From assembly GCF_044326205.1 (NCBI RefSeq), contig NZ_JBIRCY010000040.1:1-64000 (forward strand): 64,000 nucleotides of DNA, given 5' to 3'. Within the stretch, counting starts at the first letter, position 1. Each line of letters starts with the position of its first letter. Origin of the DNA: Kumtagia sp044326205 (GTDB lineage Bacteria; Pseudomonadota; Alphaproteobacteria; Rhizobiales; Rhizobiaceae). This document shows positions 26,717 to 35,590 of the stretch, piece after piece. A model generated the notes under the pieces. It was not told where the DNA came from, did no database searches, and saw only the letters and a program-made list of their open reading frames with translations. A program made the position numbers and the translations under genes.

Positions 26717-27634
26717 TCAATAATCCCAGACGGCCGGCACGCACCGAAACACATCACCGTCGACCGCCACGTGGCAGATGGACGGGAACGGCAGGTGGGT
26801 GGCCACCAGCGCCTCGCGGGTTGCCGCGAGTTCCCGCAGGAGATTGACGCGGACGCGGGCCGCCTCCTCGGGGTCGTGCTCGAAACCGTTGTGCCATTCG
26901 GGCTGCTCGAACCCGACCTGGAACACGGCGTCGCCGGCGAAGGTCAGGCGGTCGCCGCCGGAGGCCAGGCGCACCACGCTGTGCCCGGGCGTGTGGCCGC
27001 CGGTGCGCTGGACGAGCACGCCCGGCGCCACCTCGTGCTCCTCGTCGAATAGCCGCAGATTGGCGCGGTAGTCGCTGACGAACTTCCTGGCTGCCCGTCG
27101 CAGCGCATCCGGAAATCCCTGCGGCATGACGGCATGGGAGAAATCGGGGTCTTCCCAGAATTTCAGCTCGGCGGCGGCCACATGGATGCGCAGGTCCGGA
27201 CGCAGCCGCTCCTTCACCCCGTCGACGATCAGCCCGCCGATATGGTCCATATGCATATGGGTCAGCACCACGTCGGTCACGGATGCGAGATCGATGCCGG
27301 CGGCCTCCAGCCGCGAGACCACCCGCCCGGCCTGCGGCAGGTTCAGGTCCGGGTCCGCGCCCAGCCCGGCGTCGACGAGGATGGTCTTGCCGCCGCTGCG
27401 CACCACCACCACGTTCAGCGGCCAGTCGAGCATGTCCGGCGACAGGAACATGTCCTCCAGCCAGGCCGACCGCACGGCCGCGTCGATATTGTGCGCCAGG
27501 GTCCGCGACGGTATCGGCAGCACGCCGTCGCTGACGATCAGCACCTCGATGTCGCCGATCTTCAGCGCGTAGCGCGACGGAACCAGCTCGTCCAACCCCG
27601 GTCGAGTGGCGTGTGAAAAGTTTTCCACGTTCAT
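26717..27634 (-). CDS. MBL-fold metallo-hydrolase (tandem copy 1)
   Basis: The 305-residue protein is closely similar to the copy downstream along the whole length: LVPSRYALKIGDIEVLIVSDG, HMHMDHIGG, TGGHTPGHSVVRLAS, and the shared stretch EWHNGFEHDPEEA. The pair arose by tandem duplication. It is first in the likely operon and is divergent from the ECF41 operon, about 280 bases away. All zinc ligands are present. No signal peptide is seen. Confidence 0.85.
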   Translation of the reverse strand: MNVENFSHATRPGLDELVPSRYALKIGDIEVLIVSDGVLPIPSRTLAHNIDAAVRSAWLEDMFLSPDMLDWPLNVVVVRSGGKTILVDAGLGADPDLNLPQAGRVVSRLEAAGIDLASVTDVVLTHMHMDHIGGLIVDGVKERLRPDLRIHVAAAELKFWEDPDFSHAVMPQGFPDALRRAARKFVSDYRANLRLFDEEHEVAPGVLVQRTGGHTPGHSVVRLASGGDRLTFAGDAVFQVGFEQPEWHNGFEHDPEEAARVRVNLLRELAATREALVATHLPFPSICHVAVDGDVFRCVPAVWDY

Positions 27635-27854
27635 GTCTGTCTCCTGCTGGCCGCCTTGGCGGCGGCGTGGCTTCTGTTGATCCGCTAGTGCCGAGCTATG
27701 ATCGCGCGCCGGCCCGGCCTCCGATACCGTGCGGCCTGCTAGCTTCCGCTATCCGGGGAGCAGATAAACCTGCACTTCGGGATAGCGCGGATTGGCCGAC
27801 CGCCGGCTCGATGCGGGCGACGCGCGCCTGTATTTGGAAAATTCCTGCCGCCCA

Positions 27855-27881
27855 TGTCACATCGGCGCATGCCGTCTCGTC
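27855..27881 (+). promoter_or_regulatory. ECF41-type promoter
   Basis: TGTCACA at 27855-27861 and CGTC at 27878-27881 are separated by exactly 16 bases. This equals the published ECF41 consensus (TGTCACA, 16 bases, CGTC). It lies 31 bases before the carboxymuconolactone-decarboxylase-like gene that is co-transcribed with the ECF41 sigma gene, so the operon is probably autoregulated. Confidence 0.85.
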
Positions 27882-27912
27882 ATGGTGTCGTAACCCAGGA
27901 AAGGAACGACCG

Positions 27913-28386
27913 ATGACTGCCAAACTCGACCCCTTCGCCGCCGCTCCCGCGCTGATGAAAAGCTGGATGGGCACCTCGCTCACCATCCATTCCAGCCTCG
28001 AAGCCGGCCTCATCCATTTGGTGGAAATACGCGCCTCGCAGATCAACGGCTGCGCCAACTGCCTCAACATGCACACGGCCGCCGCCCGCGAGAAGGGCGA
28101 GACCGAGCAGCGCATCTACCTGCTCTCGGCCTGGCGCGATGCGCCGTGCTACACCGACCGCGAGCGCGCCGCGCTCGGCTGGACCGAGGCGCTGACAAAA
28201 CTCTCGGAAGGCCACACGCATGAAGTCGCCTACGCGGCGCTGAAGGCCGAGTTTTCCGAGGAGGAACAGGTGAAGCTGACGCTGATGATCAACATCATCA
28301 ACGGCTGGAACCGGCTCGCCATCGGCTTCGGCCTGTTCGTCGACCCGCAGGCCGCCAAGGCCATCCAGGCGAAAGTTGCCGCCTGA
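27913..28386 (+). CDS. carboxymuconolactone decarboxylase / AhpD-like family protein
   Basis: The 157-residue protein has the AhpD-like CxxC motif (GCANCLNMHTAAAREKGE), which in AhpD supports peroxidase or reductase chemistry. HLVEIRASQINGC precedes it and the final helix region is NRLAIGFGLFVDP. AGGAAAGGAAC precedes the ATG. Its stop overlaps the sigma factor start (TGATG). Carboxymuconolactone decarboxylase-like proteins are the commonest partners of ECF41 sigma factors, which fits exactly. Confidence 0.9.
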   Translation: MTAKLDPFAAAPALMKSWMGTSLTIHSSLEAGLIHLVEIRASQINGCANCLNMHTAAAREKGETEQRIYLLSAWRDAPCYTDRERAALGWTEALTKLSEGHTHEVAYAALKAEFSEEEQVKLTLMINIINGWNRLAIGFGLFVDPQAAKAIQAKVAA

Positions 28387-29243
28387 TGGAAGAGGCGGCG
28401 CATATCGACGCGGCGGCAAGTTTCGATCCGCTGCGGCCAAAACTCATGCGCGTCGCCTACCGCATGCTGGGCTCGGTGGCCGACGCCGAGGATATCGTGC
28501 AGGAGGCCTTCATCCGCTGGATGGGGGCCGACCGCTTGGGCGTGCGCGAGCCCGAGGCTTTTTTGCGCCGCACGGTGACGCGGCTCTGCCTCGACCAGCT
28601 CAAATCGGCGCGGCGCCGGCGCGAGACCTATGTCGGCCCCTGGTTGCCCGATCCGGTCGTCGAGGAGGACGAGGAGGAGGACGTCACCCTGCCGCTGATG
28701 CTGGCGCTGGAGCGCCTGTCGCCGCTGGAACGGGCGGCGTTCCTGCTGCACGACGTGTTCGGTCTGGAATTCGAGGAGGTGGCGAAAACCATCGGGCGTG
28801 ACGCTGCCGCCTGCCGCCAGCTCGCGGCGCGGGCCCGCACCCATGTGCGCGAGGCGCGGCCGCGCTACCAGCTCGACAGGAAGCACGGCATCGCGCTTGC
28901 CGAGGCGTTTTTCGCCGCCTCGCGCAGCGGCGACATGAAGGCGCTAGGCGCCATGCTGGCGGCCGATGTCAGCATGCACGCCGATGGCGGCGGCAAGCGC
29001 TCGGCAGCCACAAAGCCGTTCGTCGGTTTCGACGCGGTCATGAAGGTCCACGAATATCTGGCGACGCTGTTCCGGGAAAAGGGTTCGACGCTGGTGCGCG
29101 CCGGCTTCGTCAACGGCTTGCCCGGCTTCGTCACGCTGGAGGCCGACGGCGAATTGCAGACCACCGCGCTGGAGATCGAGGACGGAAAAATCGCGGCGAT
29201 CTATGTGGTGAGGAATCCGGACAAGCTGCGGCATTTGCATTAA
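28386..29243 (+). CDS. ECF41-family RNA polymerase sigma factor (SigJ-like)
   Basis: The 285-residue protein has sigma region 2 (RVAYRMLGSVADAEDIVQEAF), region 4 (LSPLERAAFLLHDVFGLEF) and a C-terminal SnoaL-like domain. The three ECF41 motifs are visible: WLPDP between regions 2 and 4, DGGGK near residue 200, and NPDKL at the C-terminus. In this group the C-terminal domain replaces an anti-sigma factor by modulating activity in cis. The gene is translationally coupled to the AhpD-like gene, and the consensus promoter upstream suggests self-activation. Confidence 0.93.
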   Translation: MEEAAHIDAAASFDPLRPKLMRVAYRMLGSVADAEDIVQEAFIRWMGADRLGVREPEAFLRRTVTRLCLDQLKSARRRRETYVGPWLPDPVVEEDEEEDVTLPLMLALERLSPLERAAFLLHDVFGLEFEEVAKTIGRDAAACRQLAARARTHVREARPRYQLDRKHGIALAEAFFAASRSGDMKALGAMLAADVSMHADGGGKRSAATKPFVGFDAVMKVHEYLATLFREKGSTLVRAGFVNGLPGFVTLEADGELQTTALEIEDGKIAAIYVVRNPDKLRHLH

Positions 29244-29263
29244 AGATTTCGCGGGTCAGTTGC

Positions 29264-29458
29264 ACGGCCGGCACTCCTTCGCACCCCCCTCTGTCCTGTC
29301 GGACATCTCCCCCGCAAGGGGGAGATTGGCAGCTTCATCGCTGCCGCTCTTCCTGCAACGTCGGCGATTGGCGAAAGCCAAGCGGCCGGCGCAATCTCCC
29401 CCCTTGCGGGGGAAATGTCCGACAGGACACAGGGGGGGTGCGAAGGAGTGCCGGCCGT
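29264..29458. repeat. long imperfect inverted repeat (rhizobial intergenic palindrome)
   Basis: A left arm from 29264 (beginning ACGGCCGGCACTCCTTCGCA) is mirrored by a right arm ending at 29458, with about 60-base arms including GTCCTGTCGGACAT against ATGTCCGACAGGAC and CCCGCAAGGGGG against CCCCCTTGCGGGGG. It sits between the convergent sigma factor and glutathionyl-hydroquinone reductase genes. Such palindromic units recur between genes in rhizobial genomes. It could also terminate both transcripts. Confidence 0.8.
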
Positions 29459-29474
29459 AGCTGGTCGCATTACC

Positions 29475-30455
29475 TCATCCAAACCGCCCCCGATCGTGCG
29501 GCGCGGTATAATCGATCGCCGGCCCGACCGGCACGATGCGCGTCGGGTTGATGGTGGTGTGGCTGCCGTAATAATGCGACTTGATGTGGTGCATGTTGAC
29601 CGTTTCTGCCACGCCCAGCACCTGGTAGAGGTCGCGCAGATAGTTGGAAAGATTGGGATAGTCAGCGATGCGGCGCAGGTTGCATTTGAAGTGGCCGACA
29701 TAGACCGGGTCGAAGCGCGCCAGCGTCGTGAACAGCCGCCAATCCGCCTCGGTGATTTTTCCGCCCACGAGGTAGCACTGCCGCGACAGTCTTTCCTCCA
29801 GCGTATCCAGCGCCGAGAAGAGTTCGCCGAATGCCTCCTCATAGGCTTCCTGCGTAGTGGCGAAACCGGCGCGGTAGACGCCGTTGTTGATCGCTGGATA
29901 GACCAGCGCATTGATTTCATCGATCTCGGTGCGCAGCGCCTCCGGATAGAAATCGACCGACTTGTCGCCCCATTCGTCGAAGGCCGCGTTCAGCATCCGG
30001 ATAATTTCCGGCGACTCGTTGGAGACGATGGTCTGCTCCTTGCGGTCCCACAGAACCGGAACCGTCACCCGGCCGGAATAGCGCGGATCGGCTTTCGTAT
30101 AGATCTGGTGCAGGAAATCGAGACCGTAGAGGTCGTCGCCCGTCGCCCCGTCCTCGGCCAAAAAGGTCCAACCATCCTTGCCCATGAAATGATGGACGAC
30201 CGAAACCGAAATCACGTCCTCAAGCTTCTTCACCACACGAAAAATCAGCGTCCGGTGCGCCCAGGGGCAGGCGTAGGAGACATAGAGGTGATAGCGCCCC
30301 GGCTCGGCCGTGAAACCGCGCGTGCGGCCCGGCGCGGGCTTGCCGTCGGCGGAGACCCAGTCGCGCCAGGGTGCCTCCGAACGCACAAAACGCCCGCCGG
30401 TCTCCCTGGTCGAATACCAGACGTCCTGCCATTTGCCGTCGACGAGTTGTCCCAT
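29475..30455 (-). CDS. glutathionyl-hydroquinone reductase (YqjG/ECM4-type GST)
   Basis: The 326-residue protein belongs to the omega-like glutathione transferases that reduce glutathionyl-hydroquinones. The catalytic motif YACPWAHRTLI carries the cysteine, and VPVLWDRKEQTIVSNES is the glutathione-site strand. The C-terminal domain has CYLVGGKITEADWRLFTTL and RFDPVYVGHFKCN, all characteristic of this class. The ATG at 30455 (MGQLVDGKW) is the family start; the open frame upstream is not coding-like. Confidence 0.92.
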   Translation of the reverse strand: MGQLVDGKWQDVWYSTRETGGRFVRSEAPWRDWVSADGKPAPGRTRGFTAEPGRYHLYVSYACPWAHRTLIFRVVKKLEDVISVSVVHHFMGKDGWTFLAEDGATGDDLYGLDFLHQIYTKADPRYSGRVTVPVLWDRKEQTIVSNESPEIIRMLNAAFDEWGDKSVDFYPEALRTEIDEINALVYPAINNGVYRAGFATTQEAYEEAFGELFSALDTLEERLSRQCYLVGGKITEADWRLFTTLARFDPVYVGHFKCNLRRIADYPNLSNYLRDLYQVLGVAETVNMHHIKSHYYGSHTTINPTRIVPVGPAIDYTAPHDRGRFG

Positions 30456-30758
30456 GTGGTTCTCCCGGCTGCATGATCGGGATTTCCCCCGACGATCTCC
30501 CCGACATTTAGGACGGTCCGGCCGAAAGCAAAACCGCCACGGCTTGAACACAGCGTCGCCGATATCAGGCATTTGCCCGCAAATGCACCATAGGCGGATG
30601 GACGCCGTGCCAATTTGATGATAGCGGCGTTTCCTATGGTCAGATGCACGCATATCCGGTTCGACCGACGACGAAAGAGCGCCAGCGCTTGAAGCGCTGA
30701 CTGGCGACGCTGCCCTGCGCAGCAACTCTTCCTCGCACCCGACCGGACGCTGCTCACC
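30456..30758. other. intergenic stretch with a nested palindrome
   Basis: No gene is supported here. CAGCGCTT (30683-30690) and AAGCGCTG (30692-30699) form a 17-base palindrome, flanked by CGCCAG at 30680 and CTGGCG at 30701, about 60 bases before the GNAT gene. It could be a regulatory site or a decayed repeat. Confidence 0.4.
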
Positions 30759-31313
30759 ATGATCCCCGCTGACGTAATCTTCATGCCGGAAACCCCGGCG
30801 CACGACGCTGAAATCGACCATATCAACGAAGAAGCCTTCGGGCCGGGGCGCTTCGCGCGCGCCGCCTACAAGATCCGCGAGGGCGGGCCGCACGAGCGGC
30901 TTCTGTCTTTCGTCGCGCTGCATGAGGGCGAGGTGATCGCTTCCTGCCGGCTGACGCGTATCGCGGCAGGCGAAGGCCGCGCGCTGCTGCTCGGGCCGCT
31001 GGCGGTCCGGCCGGCCCACAAGAATCTCGGCATCGGCAGAAAACTGGTGGCGATCTCGGTCGAGGCTGCGCGCAAGGCCGGCGCCGAAGCCGTGCTTCTG
31101 GTCGGCGACGAGCCCTATTACGGCCCGCTAGGTTTCAAGCGTATTCCGCGCGGCCAGCTCTCCATGCCGCGCCCGGTCGATCTCGACCGCATCCTGGTCC
31201 ACGAACTGTCGCCCGGTGCGGCCGAGCGCCTCAAGGGCGAGGTTTGCCACGAGGACCAGTCACGCATGCCGGCCTGGCGCGAAACCCAAGAGCCCATCCG
31301 CAAGGCAGGCTGA
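30759..31313 (+). CDS. GNAT family N-acetyltransferase (COG3153)
   Basis: The 184-residue protein has the acetyl-CoA-binding motif LAVRPAHKNLGIGRKL (motif A, R/Q-x-x-G-x-G/A) and the following VLLVGDEPYYGPLGFKRI, typical of COG3153. It would transfer acetyl groups to an amine of unknown identity. It is followed after 89 bases by an SDR gene on the same strand. Confidence 0.85.
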   Translation: MIPADVIFMPETPAHDAEIDHINEEAFGPGRFARAAYKIREGGPHERLLSFVALHEGEVIASCRLTRIAAGEGRALLLGPLAVRPAHKNLGIGRKLVAISVEAARKAGAEAVLLVGDEPYYGPLGFKRIPRGQLSMPRPVDLDRILVHELSPGAAERLKGEVCHEDQSRMPAWRETQEPIRKAG

Positions 31314-31402
31314 GCGCGACACCGCACACCGTTGCCGGGTCGCCGGCCGTTGCGTCATCGGGCCGGCCTCCGTAGGCTGGCTGCAAACGCAAGGAGACGA
31401 CC

Positions 31403-32164
31403 ATGGACATCAGCGGACAGACGGCGCTCGTCACAGGCGGCGGCTCCGGGCTGGGCGAGGCGACTGCCCGCGCGCTGGCCGCCAAAGGTGCCTGGGTGGC
31501 TGTACTCGACATCGATCTGGAGCGCGCCGATACGGTTGCCCATGAGATCGGCGGCTTCGCCGTCAGTTGCGACGTCAGGAGCGCCGAACACGCCGAGGCC
31601 GCCATCGCCGGCGCGTCACGGGCGCTTGGCCCTGCCCGTATCCTCGTCAATTGCGCCGGCATCGCCACCGGTATGAAGACCATCGGCAAGGACGGCCCGC
31701 ACCCGCTCGACCTCTATCGGAAAGTGATCGAGGTCAACCTCATCGGCACCTTCAACATGATCCGCCTCTTCGCCGACCGCGCGGCTAAACTCGACCCGCT
31801 GGCCGGCGGCGAGCGCGGCGTCATCGTCAACACCGCTTCTGTCGCCGCCTTCGACGGCCAGATCGGCCAGGCCGCCTATTCCGCGTCCAAGGGCGGCGTG
31901 GTCGGCATGACCCTGCCGGTGGCGCGCGACCTCGCCCGTTCCGGCATCCGCGTGATGACCATCGCGCCCGGCATCTTCAAGACACCGATGATGGCCGGCA
32001 TGCCGCAGGAGGTGCAGGATTCGCTGGGCGCCGCCGTCCCCTTCCCATCGCGGCTCGGCGAACCCTCGGAATATGCCGCGCTCGCCGTCCACATCGCCGA
32101 GAACCAGATGCTGAACGGCGAGACCATCCGCCTCGACGGCGCGATCCGAATGGCGCCCCGATAA
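31403..32164 (+). CDS. SDR family oxidoreductase, 3-hydroxyacyl-CoA dehydrogenase type 2-like
   Basis: The 253-residue protein has TGGGSGLGEATARAL (NAD site), VNCAGIA, an NTASVAA serine and YSASKGG (catalytic Tyr-Lys). The C-terminal LNGETIRLDGAIRMAPR and KTIGKDGPHPLDLYRKVIEV resemble the HSD17B10 / type-2 3-hydroxyacyl-CoA dehydrogenase group used in branched-chain fatty acid or amino acid degradation. AAGGAG precedes the ATG. No other degradation genes are adjacent. Confidence 0.85.
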   Translation: MDISGQTALVTGGGSGLGEATARALAAKGAWVAVLDIDLERADTVAHEIGGFAVSCDVRSAEHAEAAIAGASRALGPARILVNCAGIATGMKTIGKDGPHPLDLYRKVIEVNLIGTFNMIRLFADRAAKLDPLAGGERGVIVNTASVAAFDGQIGQAAYSASKGGVVGMTLPVARDLARSGIRVMTIAPGIFKTPMMAGMPQEVQDSLGAAVPFPSRLGEPSEYAALAVHIAENQMLNGETIRLDGAIRMAPR

Positions 32165-32236
32165 TCCCGGCGGCCACTTGCAGCGCTGGCCTCGCGCGCC
32201 GATAAGTGGATGACAAAATTCAGGGTTGAGGCTGCC

Positions 32237-32998
32237 ATGGACGAGAAACGCGACGTCATCCGCCCGACCGACGACGAGGCCGTCAGGCTGGCGAAAACCT
32301 TGTTGCGCGCGGCGCGCTACGGCGCGTTCGCCGTGCTCGACCCGGCAAGCGGCGGGCCGCTCGCCAGCCGCGTCGGCGTCGCGACCGATGTGGACGGCGC
32401 GCCGCTCATCCTCGTGTCGATGCTGTCGGCCCACACAAAAGCGATAACAGTCGATCCGCGCTGCTCGCTGCTGCTCGGCGAACCGGGCAAGGGCGATCCC
32501 CTTGCCCATCCGCGCGTCACGCTGATCTGCCGGGCCACCAAGCTGGAAAGGGGTTCGCCGGAGCAGGCGCGGGCCGAGCGCCGCTATCTCAACAAGAATC
32601 CCAAGGCAAAGCTCTATGTCAGCCTCGGCGATTTCCACATGTTTCGCCTGGAGATCGAAGGCGCCAGCCTCAACGGCGGTTTCGGCAAGGCTTACGCCCT
32701 GACGCGAGAAGATATCCTGACCGCGAGCCCGGCGCTCGAGACACTCGCCGCATCTGAACAAGGCGCCATCGATCATATGAATTCGGATCATGGCGACGCC
32801 ATCGCTCTCTACGCTGCGCATTTTGCCCGCGCCGCTGGCGGGGGATGGACGATGACCGGCATCGACCCGGACGGATTCGACCTCGCCTCGGGCGACGAGA
32901 TTCGTCGCGTGTTTTTCCCGACTCCTTTGCAGGCATCTTCTGAACTTCGGGCCGTTCTCGTCGAAATGGCCCGGACAGCCCGCGCCAGTGCGGGATAA
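32237..32998 (+). CDS. HugZ-like pyridoxamine 5'-phosphate oxidase-related protein
   Basis: The 253-residue protein combines a split-barrel flavin-binding-type domain (ARYGAFAVLDPASGGPLASRV to FHMFRLEIEGASLNGGFGKA) with a C-terminal DUF2470 domain (IDHMNSDHGDAIALYA). This pairing is characteristic of HugZ-type haem utilisation or degradation proteins. The ATG at 32237 matches where homology starts; an in-frame ATG at 32210 is the alternative. No haem uptake genes are in this window. Confidence 0.82.
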   Translation: MDEKRDVIRPTDDEAVRLAKTLLRAARYGAFAVLDPASGGPLASRVGVATDVDGAPLILVSMLSAHTKAITVDPRCSLLLGEPGKGDPLAHPRVTLICRATKLERGSPEQARAERRYLNKNPKAKLYVSLGDFHMFRLEIEGASLNGGFGKAYALTREDILTASPALETLAASEQGAIDHMNSDHGDAIALYAAHFARAAGGGWTMTGIDPDGFDLASGDEIRRVFFPTPLQASSELRAVLVEMARTARASAG

Positions 32999-33171
32999 CT
33001 CGTAGGACCAACCGCAAATTGCAAGAAAGCCCCTTGAGATCGCCAATAAGCGCGCTAGGTTGTATTGGAGATATGCGGAGGCCTTGCGGTGTCCCTGGGC
33101 GGACAGTGCAGAAACGACAGGAAAGCAATCGAAACATCCCGTCCGCCCCGTCGAGGAGGCGACGCGTCAAG

Positions 33172-33468
33172 ATGAAGTCCGAGCACGCCCAGGCGATGGC
33201 CGCCGACGCGGCAAATCTGCTTACAATGCTCGGGAACGAAAAGCGCCTGGCAATCCTTTGCAGTATCCTCGACAATGAGATGTCGGTCGGGGCCTTGGCC
33301 GACAAGGTCGAACTGAGCCAGTCGGCTCTGTCCCAGCATCTTGCGAAATTGCGCAAGGCGCGGCTGGTCGAAACCCGGCGGGACCGCCAGACCATCTTCT
33401 ACACGTGCCGCTCGGAAAAGGTGCGTGCCATCATGCAAGCTCTTCAGGACCTCTACGCATTCGCTTGA
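33172..33468 (+). CDS. ArsR family transcriptional regulator, NolR-like
   Basis: The 98-residue winged-helix protein has LTMLGNEKRLAILCSILDNE, MSVGALADKVELSQSALSQH (recognition helix) and the wing VETRRDRQTIFYT. No metal-binding cysteine pair of ArsR/SmtB type is seen, so it probably does not sense metals by that site. The sequence is close in style to NolR of rhizobia. Its own target is not indicated by the neighbours. Confidence 0.85.
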   Translation: MKSEHAQAMAADAANLLTMLGNEKRLAILCSILDNEMSVGALADKVELSQSALSQHLAKLRKARLVETRRDRQTIFYTCRSEKVRAIMQALQDLYAFA

Positions 33469-33515
33469 CGGCGGCAATCCTTCACAGCCGACGCCGGCTT
33501 GGATAGACCTGCCTG

Positions 33516-34358
33516 ATGAATCCCATCCGAATCGTCGATGCGGACGATCCGCGCGTCGCGGCCTTTCGCGACATCCGCGAGCGCGACCTCGTCGGCCGGC
33601 AAGGCCTGTTTGTTGCTGAAGGCAAGGTGGTGCTCGACGTATTGTTGTCGTCACCCGACTATGAGGCGCTATCCGTCCTTGTCCTCGATAGCCGGCTGGC
33701 CGGCCTCGAAGCCGTGCTTGGCAAGGCGCCGGCGACCGTTCCTGTCTACATGGCCGGCGCCGCGGTGATGGATACGATCGCCGGGTTCCACATCCACCGC
33801 GGCATCCTGGCGATCGGCCACCGGCGCGCGGCGCCCACCGCCACAGAACTGCTCCAGGCCGCGCCCGGACGCGCGCTGACGCTGGTCCTGGTCGGCATCT
33901 CCAACCATGACAATATCGGCTCGATCTTCCGCAACGCCGCCGCCTTCGGCGCGGCCGCGATCTTCCTCGACCCGACCTGCTGCGATCCGCTCTACCGGAA
34001 ATCGATTCGCGTTTCGGTTGGCGGCGTTTTCCGCGTTCCCTTTGCCCGCTTCGACGGCACGGCCGGCTTTGCGCAAAATCTGCTGGACCACGGCTTCCAT
34101 CCCATCGCGCTGTCGCCGCGCGGAACAACCGACATCAGGGACATCGCCAGCAAGGATCGCATGGCGCTGTTCCTCGGCACCGAGGGCGACGGCCTGCCCG
34201 AAACGCTGCTGTCGGCGATGCAGACGGTGCGCATCGTCATCGCGCCGGATTTCGACAGCCTGAACGTCGCCGCGACCTCGGCGATCGCGCTTCACCGGCT
34301 CTCGGAACGGGAGGATTTCAGCTCAAGGGCAGCGGCGCGATCTTCTTCAGCGCCTTGA
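33516..34358 (+). CDS. TrmH/SpoU family RNA 2'-O-methyltransferase
   Basis: The 280-residue protein has the three SPOUT motifs: NHDNIGSIFRNAAAFGA, LFLGTEGDGLP and SLNVAATSAIALH, which form the knotted S-adenosylmethionine site. The N-terminal part (RERDLVGRQGLFVAEGKVVL) is the RNA-binding domain. It methylates tRNA or rRNA; the target cannot be assigned. The 3' end overlaps the convergent coiled-coil gene by 41 bases. Confidence 0.9.
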   Translation: MNPIRIVDADDPRVAAFRDIRERDLVGRQGLFVAEGKVVLDVLLSSPDYEALSVLVLDSRLAGLEAVLGKAPATVPVYMAGAAVMDTIAGFHIHRGILAIGHRRAAPTATELLQAAPGRALTLVLVGISNHDNIGSIFRNAAAFGAAAIFLDPTCCDPLYRKSIRVSVGGVFRVPFARFDGTAGFAQNLLDHGFHPIALSPRGTTDIRDIASKDRMALFLGTEGDGLPETLLSAMQTVRIVIAPDFDSLNVAATSAIALHRLSEREDFSSRAAARSSSAP

Positions 34359-35574
34359 CCCGGTCGGCCAGGCTGATCACGCCCGACCCCGCGCGGCCGC
34401 CCTGCTCCGCGCCGGGGATCGGCATCTCCAGCGCCTTGCGGATCGGCGAGTCCGGCCCGTCGAGCATGGCGGTGAGCGAAATCACCTCGGCAGCGAGATC
34501 GTTCATCTGCTCGCGCAGCAGCGCGCTTTCGCGGCGCTCGACCTCCCATTCCTCCGCCTTGGCGCGTTCACGGCCCGCGAGGTCCGCCCGTAGCTTCTGG
34601 TTCTCGCGCGTCATCACCACCAGGCGCTCGTCGAGGCGGCGACGTTCAGCGGTGAGTTTGGCGACGGCCGCCTGCATGTCGCCCCCGCCGGCGCTGGAGA
34701 GCAGGCTGGACATCTGCAAAGTCTGGTCGGCGGCCTGCGCTTCCAGCCTGAGCTTCTCTTCCAGGGTCTTGGCGAGCTTGCCGTTGAGGTCGTTTTCCGT
34801 CGCCGTTGCCGTCTTCAGGCGTTCGCGGAACTGCGAAAGATCCTTCTCGCGCCGCTCGATCGTCTCCTCGCGATCGGCGACGGTGGCGACCATGCGCTCA
34901 AGCTTCTTTTCCAGCTCCGTGGCCTTCCGCTTCTCGACACGGGCCGTCTCCTGCGCCGCACGCAATTCAACCGAAATATCCTGAAGCCGACGGTCGACCT
35001 CGCGCCGCTCGCCTTTCAGCGTCCCGAGATCGTCTGTCAGTCTCTCGACCTCGCTTTCCCTGGCAAGCAGTTCGACCTGGCGATTGGTCGACGACAGGCT
35101 GGCGCTCTCGTACAGCCCATTCAGCTTCTCCAGTTCCGCCGCCCGCTGCTCCAGCGCGCGGTCCGCCTCTTCCAGATTGTTGGAATACTGCCGCAATTCC
35201 TCCTCGCGCTGGCGAAGCTCGGCGCGAAGCGCGGCGCCCTTGGCCTCGAGGTCGGAAAGCACGCGGTTCTGGTCATCGCGCTCGGCGGCAAGCTGCCGCA
35301 GTTCCTCCCGCCCCCGGCCGATTTCGACGATCTGGGCGGATGCCCTCTCGCGGAATTCCTTCACGCTTATTTCGAGGCGGCGGGTGGACATCGCGAACTC
35401 CGCCCGCAACCGGTCCTTGTCGGCCTGGATTTCGTCCAGCGACAGCGGCACCGATGCCTCGATGCGCTTGCGTGTCAGCCTTACCGCCCGCCGCCAGATC
35501 GCCGGCGCGACCATCAGCGCGAGGAAGCCCGCGCACAGGAAACCGAGGGCGAAGAAGAGCACGGACTGGATCAC
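34318..35574 (-). CDS. membrane-anchored coiled-coil protein, conserved hypothetical
   Basis: The 418-residue protein has one N-terminal transmembrane helix (SVLFFALGFLCAGFLALMVAP) and then about 330 residues of continuous heptad-like sequence rich in Glu, Arg, Leu and Ala. A short tail contains LDGPDSPIRKALE and GVISLADRVKALKK. It is probably inner-membrane anchored with a long cytoplasmic coiled coil. I recognise it only as a conserved alphaproteobacterial hypothetical. A perfect inverted repeat lies 17 bases upstream of the start. Confidence 0.85.
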   Translation of the reverse strand: MIQSVLFFALGFLCAGFLALMVAPAIWRRAVRLTRKRIEASVPLSLDEIQADKDRLRAEFAMSTRRLEISVKEFRERASAQIVEIGRGREELRQLAAERDDQNRVLSDLEAKGAALRAELRQREEELRQYSNNLEEADRALEQRAAELEKLNGLYESASLSSTNRQVELLARESEVERLTDDLGTLKGERREVDRRLQDISVELRAAQETARVEKRKATELEKKLERMVATVADREETIERREKDLSQFRERLKTATATENDLNGKLAKTLEEKLRLEAQAADQTLQMSSLLSSAGGGDMQAAVAKLTAERRRLDERLVVMTRENQKLRADLAGRERAKAEEWEVERRESALLREQMNDLAAEVISLTAMLDGPDSPIRKALEMPIPGAEQGGRAGSGVISLADRVKALKKIAPLPLS

Positions 35575-35590
35575 GGCAGGCCTTACAAGC

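Noticed and set aside
29240..29920. 226-codon minus-strand frame across the palindrome
   Set aside because: It runs through the inverted repeat and out of frame into the hydroquinone reductase gene, whose correct frame has the CPWAHR motif.
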